Assembly (NCBI GenBank): GCA_018333395.1
Contig: JAGXSQ010000060.1
Location: 1 to 7,084 of the forward strand
Origin: Dethiobacter sp.
Lineage (GTDB): Bacteria > Bacillota_D > Dethiobacteria > Dethiobacterales > Dethiobacteraceae
Length of the DNA: 7,084 bases
Direction of reading: 5' to 3'
Below the pieces are notes generated by a model that was given only the letters and a program-made list of their open reading frames with translations, was not told where the DNA came from and made no database searches. A program made the translations under genes and the position numbers. Of this stretch, positions 1-7,001 are shown one piece after another (the stretch's first letter is position 1; every line of letters starts with the position of its first letter).

Positions 1-987
1 GTTCAGCGCTGGGATGTGGCTATGGGGGTAGAATACTTGCTGGTATCGGGAAACCGCCGTTTTATCGTCTTGGGCGGAGAAGACGGCTATATTGAAATTA
101 TCGATCTGGATCAACTACACCAGGGAGAGAACAAAATTGCCTCTGCCGGACCAATCTACAGCCCTTATACAACTCATTCCAATTTGGTTACACTATATTT
201 CAGTGATGGGGATTATTTGGTTCCGGTATCCAGATCATTTGGTCAAACGGAAAACCGTATCCGGGCCGCGGTAGAAGGACTGATCCGCGGGCCGGCACGG
301 GATAGTTTTCTATACCGGACATTTCCCCAGGATGCCCGGATTGATTTGCAGTTTCTCGAAGAAACAGGCCGGCTTTTCCTGAATATGACGCCAGAGCTGG
401 CAGCTCCGGTCGCTTCCACCCAGAGCATCAACCCGCTCGATTCTTTGCGCCTGACCTTGAGCGGTTTTCCTGAAATAAAGGAAATATATCTCACCGTAAA
501 TGGCGAAGTGATTGATACTTTTGGTGACGATTTAGTACTGGAGCAGCCGCTTTTGCAGCACCTTTGGCAGGATCCGGTATTTATTCCTGTCCGCGTAGGG
601 GAACGGTATTACCTGGTCCCGCGGGAAGCCAGGTTTTTGGAAATCGAACAGCGTAATTTAAACGGCCTGCTCCAGGCTGCTTTGCGCATTTCCCGTACCT
701 TCTATTTTACTCCCAGCGACCTGGAGCTTCTGGGAGTGTACGAAGAAGCAGGGGTGGTAACGATCGATCTGAGCAATGCTTTTAAGCTATTGTTTCCGGA
801 AACTGGCGATGAAGAAGATCGTCTTCACACGGCGCTTCTGCTCGACGCGCTTTTTTTGACCGCCCTGGAAAACAGCGGTGCCGGCAGGATCGCGATTACG
901 GTAGAAGGTGAAAGCTGGACGCCGCCGGATGGATACCCTGAACTGAACCGCACTTTTTTTACCCCTTATTTCTTGAACCCTGAATAA
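1..987 (+). CDS. GerMN-domain protein, 5'-truncated by window edge
   Basis: The reading frame is open from base 1 to the TAA at 985-987. The first in-frame start-like codon (GTG at 16) has no ribosome binding site, so the gene almost certainly begins outside the window; 328 residues are visible. The first ~50 residues (SGNRRFIVLGGEDGYIEIID) look like the last strands of a beta-propeller blade. Two tandem GerMN-like units follow. The first runs roughly from LVTLYFSDGDYLVPVSR to IKEIYLTVNGEVI. The second runs from FIPVRVGERYYLVPREAR to GRIAITVEGESW. Both show the family pattern: a strand pair, a helix beginning with R/N and containing a 'GL' turn, a strand 'G.V.IDLS/LN' and a closing '.I.L.V.GE' strand. 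GerMN domains occur in Bacillus GerM and in other cell-surface or spore-associated proteins, often lipoproteins; any signal peptide here would lie upstream. A surface or envelope role is inference. It is separated from argS by 137 bases and a promoter, so probably ends its own transcript. Confidence 0.82.
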   Translation, partial: VQRWDVAMGVEYLLVSGNRRFIVLGGEDGYIEIIDLDQLHQGENKIASAGPIYSPYTTHSNLVTLYFSDGDYLVPVSRSFGQTENRIRAAVEGLIRGPARDSFLYRTFPQDARIDLQFLEETGRLFLNMTPELAAPVASTQSINPLDSLRLTLSGFPEIKEIYLTVNGEVIDTFGDDLVLEQPLLQHLWQDPVFIPVRVGERYYLVPREARFLEIEQRNLNGLLQAALRISRTFYFTPSDLELLGVYEEAGVVTIDLSNAFKLLFPETGDEEDRLHTALLLDALFLTALENSGAGRIAITVEGESWTPPDGYPELNRTFFTPYFLNPE

Positions 988-1066
988 GTGACGGCATAAG
1001 AATAGGTAGCCGCGATTCAGAAATAACATCCTGGTTGCCGGCGGAATCAGAGTTTTAAATATTAAT

Positions 1067-1095
1067 TTGTCATTTTACTCATCTTGGGCTAAAAT
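1067..1095 (+). promoter_or_regulatory. SigA-type promoter upstream of argS
   Basis: TTGTCA at 1067-1072 and TAAAAT at 1090-1095 are separated by exactly 17 bases, each one mismatch from the vegetative -35 and -10 consensus. The surrounding bases are A/T-rich. Transcription would start near 1102 and give a leader of only about 20 bases before the argS ATG, which leaves no room for a T-box or other long leader. The site would drive argS and probably serS. Confidence 0.65.
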
Positions 1096-1124
1096 AAGTT
1101 AAAAAACTACCAAAAGAGGTCGCT

Positions 1125-2834
1125 ATGCTTCGATATAAAGATGAGATCAGCTGCTTATTGGGGCCGATGGTTCAGCTGGACACAGCCAGAATAGCCGAAT
1201 TGCTGGAAACTCCGCCTGATCCTGGAATGGGGGATCTGGCTTTTCCTTGTCATACTCTGGCTGTTATGCAAAAAAAATCTCCGGTTGCGATTGCAAAAGA
1301 GCTTAGCCTGAGCCTGTCCGGCCGTCGAGGTGTATACTGGGAAAGTGCAGCAGCCAGAGGACCTTATTTAAACTTCTTCTTTGACCCGGCAGCTTTTTGC
1401 AAGGATACTTTGGATCAGATACTGCAGACGGGAACCGATTACGGCAGAAGCAACACCGGGCAAGGGCAGGTGGTAGTGATTGATTTTTCTTCTCCTAATA
1501 TCGCCAAGCCTTTCGGGATTGGGCATATCCGCTCAACAGTGATTGGCCATACCCTTTATTTGCTATACCAGGCTTTGGGATATCGGTGTCTCGGTATAAA
1601 CCACTTGGGGGATTGGGGCACTCAGTTTGGAAAGCTGATCGTCGCTTTCAAGCGTTGGGGTAGCGATGCAGAGCTTTTGGCAGACCCGGTGAACTATCTA
1701 TACCGGTTATATGTTAAATTTCATCAGGTTGTGGATGAGGACCAATCGTTGGATGACGAGGCGCGCCTTATGTTTAAGAGGCTTGAACAGGGCGATCCGG
1801 AAGCATATGGTTACTGGCACAGATTTCGGCAGATGAGCTTGGACAATTACAACCAGATCTATAATTTGCTGGGAATTCGTTTTGATTATTTTCATGGAGA
1901 AAGTCATTACAATGAGCTCCTGGACAAAGTGATCCAGTTGGCCAGGGTTAAAGGGATAGCCAGGGAAAGCGAAGGGGCGCTAATCGTGGATCTGGAGCCG
2001 TTCGGTCTTCCTCCGGTGATGTTGCGCAAAAAAGACGGAGCCACCTTGTATATAACCAGGGATTTGGCTGCGGCAATCTATCGCCATGAAACTTTTAATT
2101 TTGCCAAGGCGCTGTATGTGGTAGGGGCTGAGCAAAAACTGCATTTTCAGCAACTGTTTAAAATTTTAGAGCTGTTGGGCTTTGAGTGGGCTCAAAACTG
2201 CATTCATGTTCCGTTTGGTTTGATTCGGTTTAAAGAAGGACGCATGTCCACGCGGGAAGGGAACATTATTTTCTTGGAAGAAGTGCTGCAGCGGGCGATC
2301 GGACTTGCCCGCGAGATCATTAACGAAAAAAACCCAAAATTAGCCGATAAAGAAAGTGCCGCGATCGCTGTGGGGCTGGGAGCGGTACGCTTCAGCGACC
2401 TGAGCAACGACCGGGTTAAAGATATTGAATTCGACTGGGATAAAGCTCTTGATTTTTCCGGAGAAACAGCCGCATATATCCAGTACGCCCAGGCGCGCAT
2501 CTGCAGTATTCTGCGTAAAGCCGGCGAGAATAGCCTAACCTGGACAGATGAAGCTGCCCTAAATTTACAGCTGCCCGAAGAGCAGGCCTTGATCAAAACA
2601 CTAGCTTTATTTCCACAAAAAGTTGAGGTTTCGGCGGAAGGGTACAGGCCATCCGTGCTTGCCCGTTATCTGATCGATGTGGCCCGGGATTTTAACCGAT
2701 TTTATCATCAGTGTCCGGTGATAAATAGCGATGGGGACCTGCAGAGGGCACGCCTTTTGTTAATCAGCGCCACCCGCCAGGTGCTGACTAATGGGTTGGC
2801 CCTTTTGGGTATAGGAGCGCCGGTGGAGATGTGA
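1125..2834 (+). CDS. argS: Arginyl-tRNA synthetase
   Basis: This cytoplasmic class I synthetase attaches arginine to tRNA-Arg using ATP. The 569-residue length is normal for bacterial ArgRS. Residues 1-90 are the N-terminal additional domain (PGMGDLAFPC, then ARGPYLNFFFDP), which contacts the tRNA D-loop. The catalytic signature is SSPNIAKPF at 122-130, followed by GIGHIRST at 131-138, where the usual HIGH box reads GIGH. The motif INHLGDWGTQFGKL spans 158-171. The second class I signature is the degenerate GRMSTREGN at 372-380 in place of KMSKS, which is common in ArgRS. The DALR anticodon-binding domain starts near YIQYAQARICSILR (451-464) and ends in LLGIGAPVEM, the typical ArgRS C-terminus. 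The ATG is supported by AGAGGT at 1115-1120, four bases upstream. It lies 58 bases before serS in the same direction with no strong terminator between, so co-transcription is likely. Confidence 0.97.
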   Translation: MLRYKDEISCLLGPMVQLDTARIAELLETPPDPGMGDLAFPCHTLAVMQKKSPVAIAKELSLSLSGRRGVYWESAAARGPYLNFFFDPAAFCKDTLDQILQTGTDYGRSNTGQGQVVVIDFSSPNIAKPFGIGHIRSTVIGHTLYLLYQALGYRCLGINHLGDWGTQFGKLIVAFKRWGSDAELLADPVNYLYRLYVKFHQVVDEDQSLDDEARLMFKRLEQGDPEAYGYWHRFRQMSLDNYNQIYNLLGIRFDYFHGESHYNELLDKVIQLARVKGIARESEGALIVDLEPFGLPPVMLRKKDGATLYITRDLAAAIYRHETFNFAKALYVVGAEQKLHFQQLFKILELLGFEWAQNCIHVPFGLIRFKEGRMSTREGNIIFLEEVLQRAIGLAREIINEKNPKLADKESAAIAVGLGAVRFSDLSNDRVKDIEFDWDKALDFSGETAAYIQYAQARICSILRKAGENSLTWTDEAALNLQLPEEQALIKTLALFPQKVEVSAEGYRPSVLARYLIDVARDFNRFYHQCPVINSDGDLQRARLLLISATRQVLTNGLALLGIGAPVEM

Positions 2835-2892
2835 GGAGCGATTCAGACGGGCATCAAGTTAATTTCGTTGCTCGCCTAAGGGGAGGAATTTA

Positions 2893-4173
2893 ATGCTTGA
2901 CTTAAAATTCATTCGCGAGAATCCAGGTAAAGTCAGAGAGGCAATGGAACTGAAAGGTGAATTGGCGGACCTGGACCGTCTCTTGTCCTGTGACCAAAAG
3001 CGGCGCTGTATGCTACAGGAGGTTGAGGAATTAAAGCATCTCCGCAATCAGGTTTCTAAAGAGATAGGCCAAGCCGGGTTAAGTGATCTTGCCGGAGACA
3101 TGAAAAAAGCCGAAATGCGTCAGGTATCAGAGAAAATAAAGATGCTGGACGATCAGATCCGTTATATCGAAGCAGAACAAGAGCAGTTGCTTTTATGTTT
3201 GCCCAATATGCCCGATCCTTCAGTTCCTCCGGGTAAAGCGGAAACGGGCAACGTGGAAGTGCGGGTGTGGGGGCAACTTCCCCGTTTTAATTTTGAGCCT
3301 CTTCCTCATTGGGAAATTGGTGAACGATTGGGCATTCTTGATTTTCTCCGGGCCGGTAAAATTACCGGGAGCCGCTTTGTCCTTTACCAGGGTGATGGGG
3401 CCAGGCTCGAGCGGGCGTTAATCAACTTTATGCTCAATTTACATACCGGGATACATGGCTATAAAGAAATATTCCCCCCTTTTTTAGTCAATACCGCAGC
3501 CATGACCGGGACCGGGCAGCTGCCTAAGTTTGCAGAAGATGCGTTTCGGGTGGAGGGAACAGATTACTACCTTATCCCTACAGCAGAGGTGCCTGTAACC
3601 AACATGCACCGGGATGAAATTCTGGATGCCGAACAGCTGCCGCTCTGCTATGCGGCTTACAGTGCCTGTTTTCGCGCTGAGGCCGGCGCTCACGGCCGTG
3701 ATACCCGGGGCCTGATCCGCCAGCATCAGTTTAACAAGGTAGAGCTGGTTAAGTTTGTGAAACCGGAGCGCTCTGATCATGAGTTGGAAAAGTTGGTCTG
3801 CGATGCGGAGCGGGTGTTGCAGCTTTTAGAGCTGCCCTACCGGGTGGTATTGATGTGTAGCGGTGACCTTGGGTTTGCCGCGGCCAAGAAATATGACCTG
3901 GAGATATGGATGCCTTCTGCCGGAACTTATCGCGAAATCTCATCGTGCAGCAACTTTGGCGATTTCCAGGCCCGGCGGGCGGGTATTCGCTATCGTCCCG
4001 CTCCAGGGGTAAAGGCGCAGTATGTGCATACTTTGAACGGTTCGGGAGTAGCGGTAGGGCGGACAGTGGCCGCCATATTGGAAAACAATCAGCAGGAAGA
4101 CGGCAGCATAGCTATTCCGGGCGTGTTGCAACCGTTTTTTGAGGGGCAGACTCATATCAAAACCACTTCGTGA
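2893..4173 (+). CDS. serS: Seryl-tRNA synthetase
   Basis: This class II synthetase charges tRNA-Ser, and usually tRNA-Sec where present, with serine in the cytoplasm. The 426-residue length is standard. The start [11 protein letters not shown] is the family's usual N-terminus. Residues ~25-100 form the charged helical arm (long coiled coil) that grips the tRNA variable arm. Motif 1 surrounds [14 protein letters not shown] (172-185). The serine-binding TAEVP is at 230-234. Motif 2 is [21 protein letters not shown] (260-280), and motif 3 is [20 protein letters not shown] (381-400) with the ATP-binding Arg390. The C-terminal IPGVLQPFF is typical. All key residues I can check are intact. The start is fixed by a very strong Shine-Dalgarno AAGGGGAGG (2878-2886) six bases before the ATG. 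It follows argS closely. Downstream lies a 369-base gap and then the convergent transposase. Confidence 0.98.
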   Translation: MLDLKFIRENPGKVREAMELKGELADLDRLLSCDQKRRCMLQEVEELKHLRNQVSKEIGQAGLSDLAGDMKKAEMRQVSEKIKMLDDQIRYIEAEQEQLLLCLPNMPDPSVPPGKAETGNVEVRVWGQLPRFNFEPLPHWEIGERLGILDFLRAGKITGSRFVLYQGDGARLERALINFMLNLHTGIHGYKEIFPPFLVNTAAMTGTGQLPKFAEDAFRVEGTDYYLIPTAEVPVTNMHRDEILDAEQLPLCYAAYSACFRAEAGAHGRDTRGLIRQHQFNKVELVKFVKPERSDHELEKLVCDAERVLQLLELPYRVVLMCSGDLGFAAAKKYDLEIWMPSAGTYREISSCSNFGDFQARRAGIRYRPAPGVKAQYVHTLNGSGVAVGRTVAAILENNQQEDGSIAIPGVLQPFFEGQTHIKTTS

Positions 4174-4297
4174 TCTGTTATTGTTGAATCTGGAAAAGTT
4201 TAAACCATGCGCTCAGCGTTCATTCTGTTAATTTTGCCATTGCCGCCCTTGTCATTGGTCTGCCGGCGCCGGTCGGCCATGTCCGGTCAAAGTGAAT

Positions 4298-4313
4298 CGG
4301 GCGATCGGGCGAT
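4298..4313 (+). repeat. Tandem 8-base repeat CGGGCGAT x2
   Basis: Two exact head-to-tail copies of CGGGCGAT occur between serS and the transposase gene, just after a GC palindrome at 4263-4272. Two copies of an 8-mer can arise by slippage and no function is evident. Confidence 0.5.
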
Positions 4314-4343
4314 CCAGAGCTGACGCGTGAAAATGTTTAAGAG

Positions 4344-4371
4344 TTCCGCGAGGCCGGAAATTGACTTTTTT
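4344..4371 (+). terminator. Weak candidate terminator downstream of serS
   Basis: TTCCG (4344-4348), a 6-base loop and CGGAA (4355-4359) form a short hairpin. After a gap of six bases comes a run of six T (4366-4371). The stem is only 5 bp and the T run is displaced, so this is a poor match to an intrinsic terminator. It is the best + strand candidate I see in the 370 bases after serS, about 170 bases past its stop codon. Confidence 0.25.
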
Positions 4372-4380
4372 GTATCTGTT

Positions 4381-4412
4381 CTTGCCAAGTTTTACCGGAA
4401 ATTACCGGCAAG
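4381..4412. repeat. Imperfect hairpin CTTGCC...GGCAAG
   Basis: CTTGCC (4381-4386) and GGCAAG (4407-4412) are perfect inverse complements around a 20-base loop. The loop holds TTACCGG (4392-4398), and a second TTACCGG at 4402-4408 runs from the loop into the right arm. There is no T tract on the + strand side. It may be structural or belong to the flank of the mobile element; no role is assigned. Confidence 0.4.
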
Positions 4413-4457
4413 GCTGCGCCAGATCGTTTATTGCTTCATCGCTTTTACGGGAGTAAC

Positions 4458-4482
4458 CTGCCCGTCGCCTCTAAAAGGGCAG
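4458..4482. repeat. Hairpin CTGCCC...GGGCAG beyond the transposase 3' end
   Basis: CTGCCC (4458-4463) and GGGCAG (4477-4482) pair across a 13-base loop, about 60 bases past the transposase stop codon. On the minus strand no U run follows, so it is not a convincing terminator for the transposase transcript. It could instead be part of a subterminal region of the insertion sequence. Confidence 0.4.
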
Positions 4483-4542
4483 ACTGGTACTGTCATAATC
4501 CGTAACTATCTTGTCTGTTTGTTACGCTACCCAGTTTGTTTT

Positions 4543-6063
4543 CTAGTCTTCATCCGGTATCAGCCGCAATTGACCGGGAATTTGAGTCAACCGGCGGAGG
4601 CGCTCCGTATCCAACTTTCTGTAGACCATAGCGATGTAGAACTTCTTTAGGAATGATTGAATCCCGACCTCTTTGACATGTTCAATCAGGGAAACGGAAT
4701 GGAGAACCATCTCATTTAGCATGCGGGCGATATGCATCAGGTAGTGGTATCCCTGCATGGCGTTCCAGTTGTGGGAGAAGATATGCTCGTAGTTATAGCC
4801 CTGGCGCTTTTCCTTCAAAATGTTGTTCTCCTGCAGCCAACGTTTACGGCCCATTAAATTACAGCGTTCATGGACGTTTTTCCGGTCAATGGGGGTGCTG
4901 GAAAGCCAGGCGTGACGGCTGGTTTTTGTGATAACGCCTCCCGTTTTGAGATCTATCTCTTCGAAGGCTTCTTCGCATACCACCACATGAATTGTCAGGC
5001 ATTTGCGCCGGTCAGCACCATAGTCATATTCGATCCCATTGGCCCACCTGAATATTTGCTGCCGGCCCTGCCACTGCCGCTTCAGACAGTACTCCCCTTC
5101 GGTATCCAGGCGCATCAGGCCCTTTGCCTCCTCCCATACCGAGGGCAGCGATTTGTCTTTAAGCACAATCATGAAGTCCCACTTGTTTTTGCGGCAGACT
5201 GCCATAACCGGACCGTTGGCATACAAACCGTCCAAAAGCAGGGTAAACGGCAGTTTGGGAAACTCTGTTTTAAGACGCTTGGCTAAACGGTGGAAGGCCT
5301 TCAGCTCACAGTCCTGCTTCCATTTTTCGTAGTCCTCAACCGTTTCCGGTTCCACGCTGTTCTCCAAAAATTCGCTCAGCAGCGGCAATACCATGCCGTT
5401 GCTAAACACCAGGACCGCTTCCAGGACGTAGGCATAATACTCATAGTCCCCGTCTTTGCCCTGAATCCTGCGGTGAAGATAACGTTCGTCCCAACATTCC
5501 TTCATAACGTATTTTTGCGTCCCGTCGATGGCTACAAGGTATCTTTTTTTGCGCAGAAGTTGCCGAAACTTCTTTTTGCGGATTAAGTCCCTTACCAAAT
5601 CCAGATAACAGCTTTCGATCTGGTTTATGTCCATCTCTTGCAACAGGCGGCACAGGGTATCCTGATGCGGCATATCCACTAGATCCGGAAAAAGGGAGCG
5701 CAGGTTTTCCAGCAGCTGTGGGCCGGTCAGTTCTCCGTTCGCCTGCCGCCGTGAGCTGAGGTTAAAGACAAACATCAGGATACCATAGAGCATCATCACT
5801 GTCATCCGGTGTTTGATTTTATACGGATTTCGGGGATCGGGTATCCGGGAAAATTTCTTTAAAAGTCCGGGCAGCAGTTGGTTGATTACTTTAAGCTGCT
5901 GTTCAGCAGCGGCTTGGGTCATCTCCTGTTCTTCTGCTGTCGTCCTTTGGGCACGTTTGCGGTTTGGAAGGGTGAAGACAGGAGGATATTGTTTGCCCTG
6001 TCTTTGCTGCTGTTCCCTCAGTTCCCTCTGTATTCGTCTGCGTTCAGGGCGGGTTATATTCAT
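4543..6063 (-). CDS. DDE transposase (IS4-like fold, family not certain)
   Basis: From the preferred start (MNITRPERRR) the product has 506 residues. The N-terminus is highly basic and Gln/Arg-rich (to ~residue 45). Then comes RIPDPRNPYKIKHRMTVMML (73-92), the 'DPR...KH' entry seen in IS4/ISAs1-like transposases. The likely catalytic triad is Asp180 in YLVAIDGTQ, Asp278 in TLLLDGLYANG and Glu426 in YNYEHIFSHNW. The ~150 residues between the second Asp and the Glu contain strand-rich sequence, as in the insertion domain of IS4/Tn5-type enzymes. These residues would bind two metal ions and cut and join DNA at the element's ends. An alternative in-frame start at 6087 adds eight residues, but the ATG at 6061-6063 overlaps the upstream stop as ATGA and has a ribosome binding site at the right distance. 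The gene ends TAG at 4543-4545. It is intact, with no frameshift. The exact IS family (possibly ISNCY-type) is unsure. Confidence 0.9.
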   Translation of the reverse strand: MNITRPERRRIQRELREQQQRQGKQYPPVFTLPNRKRAQRTTAEEQEMTQAAAEQQLKVINQLLPGLLKKFSRIPDPRNPYKIKHRMTVMMLYGILMFVFNLSSRRQANGELTGPQLLENLRSLFPDLVDMPHQDTLCRLLQEMDINQIESCYLDLVRDLIRKKKFRQLLRKKRYLVAIDGTQKYVMKECWDERYLHRRIQGKDGDYEYYAYVLEAVLVFSNGMVLPLLSEFLENSVEPETVEDYEKWKQDCELKAFHRLAKRLKTEFPKLPFTLLLDGLYANGPVMAVCRKNKWDFMIVLKDKSLPSVWEEAKGLMRLDTEGEYCLKRQWQGRQQIFRWANGIEYDYGADRRKCLTIHVVVCEEAFEEIDLKTGGVITKTSRHAWLSSTPIDRKNVHERCNLMGRKRWLQENNILKEKRQGYNYEHIFSHNWNAMQGYHYLMHIARMLNEMVLHSVSLIEHVKEVGIQSFLKKFYIAMVYRKLDTERLRRLTQIPGQLRLIPDED

Positions 6064-6962
6064 TGCACATCCCCCCTTTGGCCGCAAAGAATGGCCCGAA
6101 ATTCCCGGTGAAGGGGATAGACGTAGATATGCTTGCGGGAAAATGGTCTTTTGTTGTGCATTTCTGTGCGGCCGCGCCCGGCGGTCTGGCCCACAAAGAT
6201 CCAGTTTGCTGCTTTGTAACAGGTACCCCGATATTTTTCGGGATCCACAAATGTTTCCAGTAATACCGGACTGTAACCATACCGCTCCTGCCAGTCGTTT
6301 TGGATACGCTTGGCCGCTAATGATAAGGCTTTACTAGCCAAATTCTTTACGCGCACCCAAGGAAAGATTAAAAAACGTGTGTTGTTTAAAATTAAGTTTA
6401 GACGAAGGCTGCGGTCAACCTCGCTCCAACCAATCCATGCGTCACGGGCTTCCAGTGCCCAGGCCGCCGCCGCAAACAATAGACAACCCAGCTTCTGCCC
6501 GGCGCCCGATACTATGAAGTAGCGCTGAGTGGCACCAAAGGGATGCTTGTAGCCTAAGGTATGGTAACGATGGACATATTCATTCCAAAGTCGGAAGTCG
6601 GAAGTCATTCTAACCGGCGATAGGATGATAGGCTCATATTCGACGACAATACCCTCAACAAGCGCAGCAGCCGCCGTTTGCGGACCAATGTTAATCCCCT
6701 TTTTTTCACGGCGTTTATACTCATTTTTGGCCGGTAGGCTAATCAACCCTTGCCTTTCGAGTTTTTCTAAAAGCTCCTTGCACGACGCTGTTTTATACTG
6801 GCCGGTCGGTGTAACCCAACCCAAGTTCTCACAAAGTGTATTGGTTAACTCGGCACGGCTTAGCTTCGAAAAGAGGTGTACGGTCTGCTGAATCTCAAGC
6901 AACTCATCCAAGGTAAAATATCTTCCGCATAACAGAACTGGCGCATCGGTCTGATTCTCCAT
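6060..6962 (-). CDS. DUF4338 (DruA-family) protein, transposon-associated
   Basis: This 300-residue product matches, from memory, the full DUF4338 pattern, the family that includes DruA of the Druantia anti-phage system. Residues 35-77 (SRAELTNTLCENLGWV, then CKELLEKLERQGLISLP) resemble a winged-helix DNA-binding module. The core has RYHTLGYKHPFGATQRYFI (132-150), ARDAWIGWS (172-180), NNTRFLIFPWVRVKNLAS (193-210), LLETFVD (234-240), GTCYKAANWIFVGQTAGRGR (246-265) and KHIYVYPL (277-284). This second half has a GNAT-like flavour, though no activity is established to my knowledge. No DruB-E or DruE helicase is visible; the next gene is a transposase, joined by an ATGA overlap. A role in transposition or target or host interaction is therefore inferred, not defence. 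Starts at GTG 6998 and ATG 6986 are also in frame; ATG 6962 is preferred because GGAAGGGGGA lies upstream, although its 13-base spacing is long. Confidence 0.88.
   Translation of the reverse strand: MENQTDAPVLLCGRYFTLDELLEIQQTVHLFSKLSRAELTNTLCENLGWVTPTGQYKTASCKELLEKLERQGLISLPAKNEYKRREKKGINIGPQTAAAALVEGIVVEYEPIILSPVRMTSDFRLWNEYVHRYHTLGYKHPFGATQRYFIVSGAGQKLGCLLFAAAAWALEARDAWIGWSEVDRSLRLNLILNNTRFLIFPWVRVKNLASKALSLAAKRIQNDWQERYGYSPVLLETFVDPEKYRGTCYKAANWIFVGQTAGRGRTEMHNKRPFSRKHIYVYPLHREFRAILCGQRGDVQ
6071..6079 (-). promoter_or_regulatory. Ribosome binding site that sets the transposase start
   Basis: Read on the minus strand, AAAGGGGGG ends seven bases before the ATG at 6063-6061. That ATG shares bases with the TGA stop of the DUF4338 gene (6062-6060). 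The spacing supports this start over the in-frame one 24 bases upstream and indicates translational coupling of the two proteins. Confidence 0.7.
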
Positions 6963-7001
6963 AGTGTGGTCTAGTCCCCCTTCCATAGAACCCCACACTA
7001 T
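6961..7001 (-). promoter_or_regulatory. Inverted repeat enclosing the DUF4338 translation start
   Basis: ATAGTGTGG (6961-6969) and CCACACTAT (6993-7001) are perfect 9-base inverse complements with a 23-base spacer. In the minus-strand RNA the hairpin can extend by an inner 4-bp UCUA/UAGA stem. That places the purine-rich GGAAGGGGGA (6984-6975) mostly in a 12-base apical loop, while the A and U of the AUG at 6962-6960 sit in the outer stem. This arrangement could limit translation of the transposon genes, or the symmetry could be a protein-binding site. Function is inferred from position only. Confidence 0.5.

Larger units (their letters stand above)
4174..4542. other. Intergenic region between serS and the transposase
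   Basis: I find no supported gene here. The longest + strand frame (GTG at 4327, running into the transposase) has no ribosome binding site and no recognisable family. No tRNA cloverleaf or T-arm GTTCRANTC is visible. The stretch is rich in small symmetric sequences: the 10-base palindrome CCGGCGCCGG at 4263-4272, a tandem CGGGCGAT x2 at 4298-4313, and the hairpins listed separately. One end of the mobile element probably lies in its right half, but the boundary could not be fixed. Confidence 0.6.
4543..6998 (-). mobile_element. Core of an insertion sequence: DUF4338 gene plus DDE transposase
   Basis: The two minus-strand genes overlap by four bases and read as a single unit, opposed to the argS-serS genes. 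One encodes a DDE transposase, so the pair is best read as a mobile element with a passenger or accessory gene. The coordinates given are only the coding core, out to the furthest possible start (GTG at 6998). Terminal inverted repeats and a target-site duplication could not be identified reliably. The right end may lie in 7001-7084 or outside the window, the left end in roughly 4440-4540. Both genes are intact, which suggests recent activity or recent arrival. Confidence 0.7.

Noticed and set aside
1003..1018. GGTAGCCGCG, resembling the T-box core TGGNACCGCG upstream of argS
   Set aside because: It lacks the bases of the real core (no GGNACC), has no Stem I or specifier-like leader before it (coding sequence ends at 987), and lies upstream of the best promoter.
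1014..1048. Inverted repeat GATTC...GAATC after the GerMN gene as a terminator
   Set aside because: The stem is only 5 bp with a loop of more than 20 bases and no proper T tract follows.
1012..2847. Ten-base repeat GCGATTCAGA after both the GerMN and argS stop codons (1012-1021 and 2838-2847)
   Set aside because: A single exact 10-mer shared over this distance is close to chance, and neither copy sits in a matching structure.
4327..4650. Plus-strand 107-residue frame between serS and the transposase
   Set aside because: GTG start without a ribosome binding site, no recognisable domain, and its last third is antisense to the transposase.
5813..6337. Plus-strand 174-residue frame opposite the transposase/DUF4338 junction
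   Set aside because: It is the antisense of two well-supported genes, and its Cys/Arg/Ser-rich composition is typical of a shadow frame.
6060..6962. A complete Druantia defence system
   Set aside because: Only the DruA-family gene is present. The gene downstream is a transposase rather than druB-E, and no large helicase is in the window.
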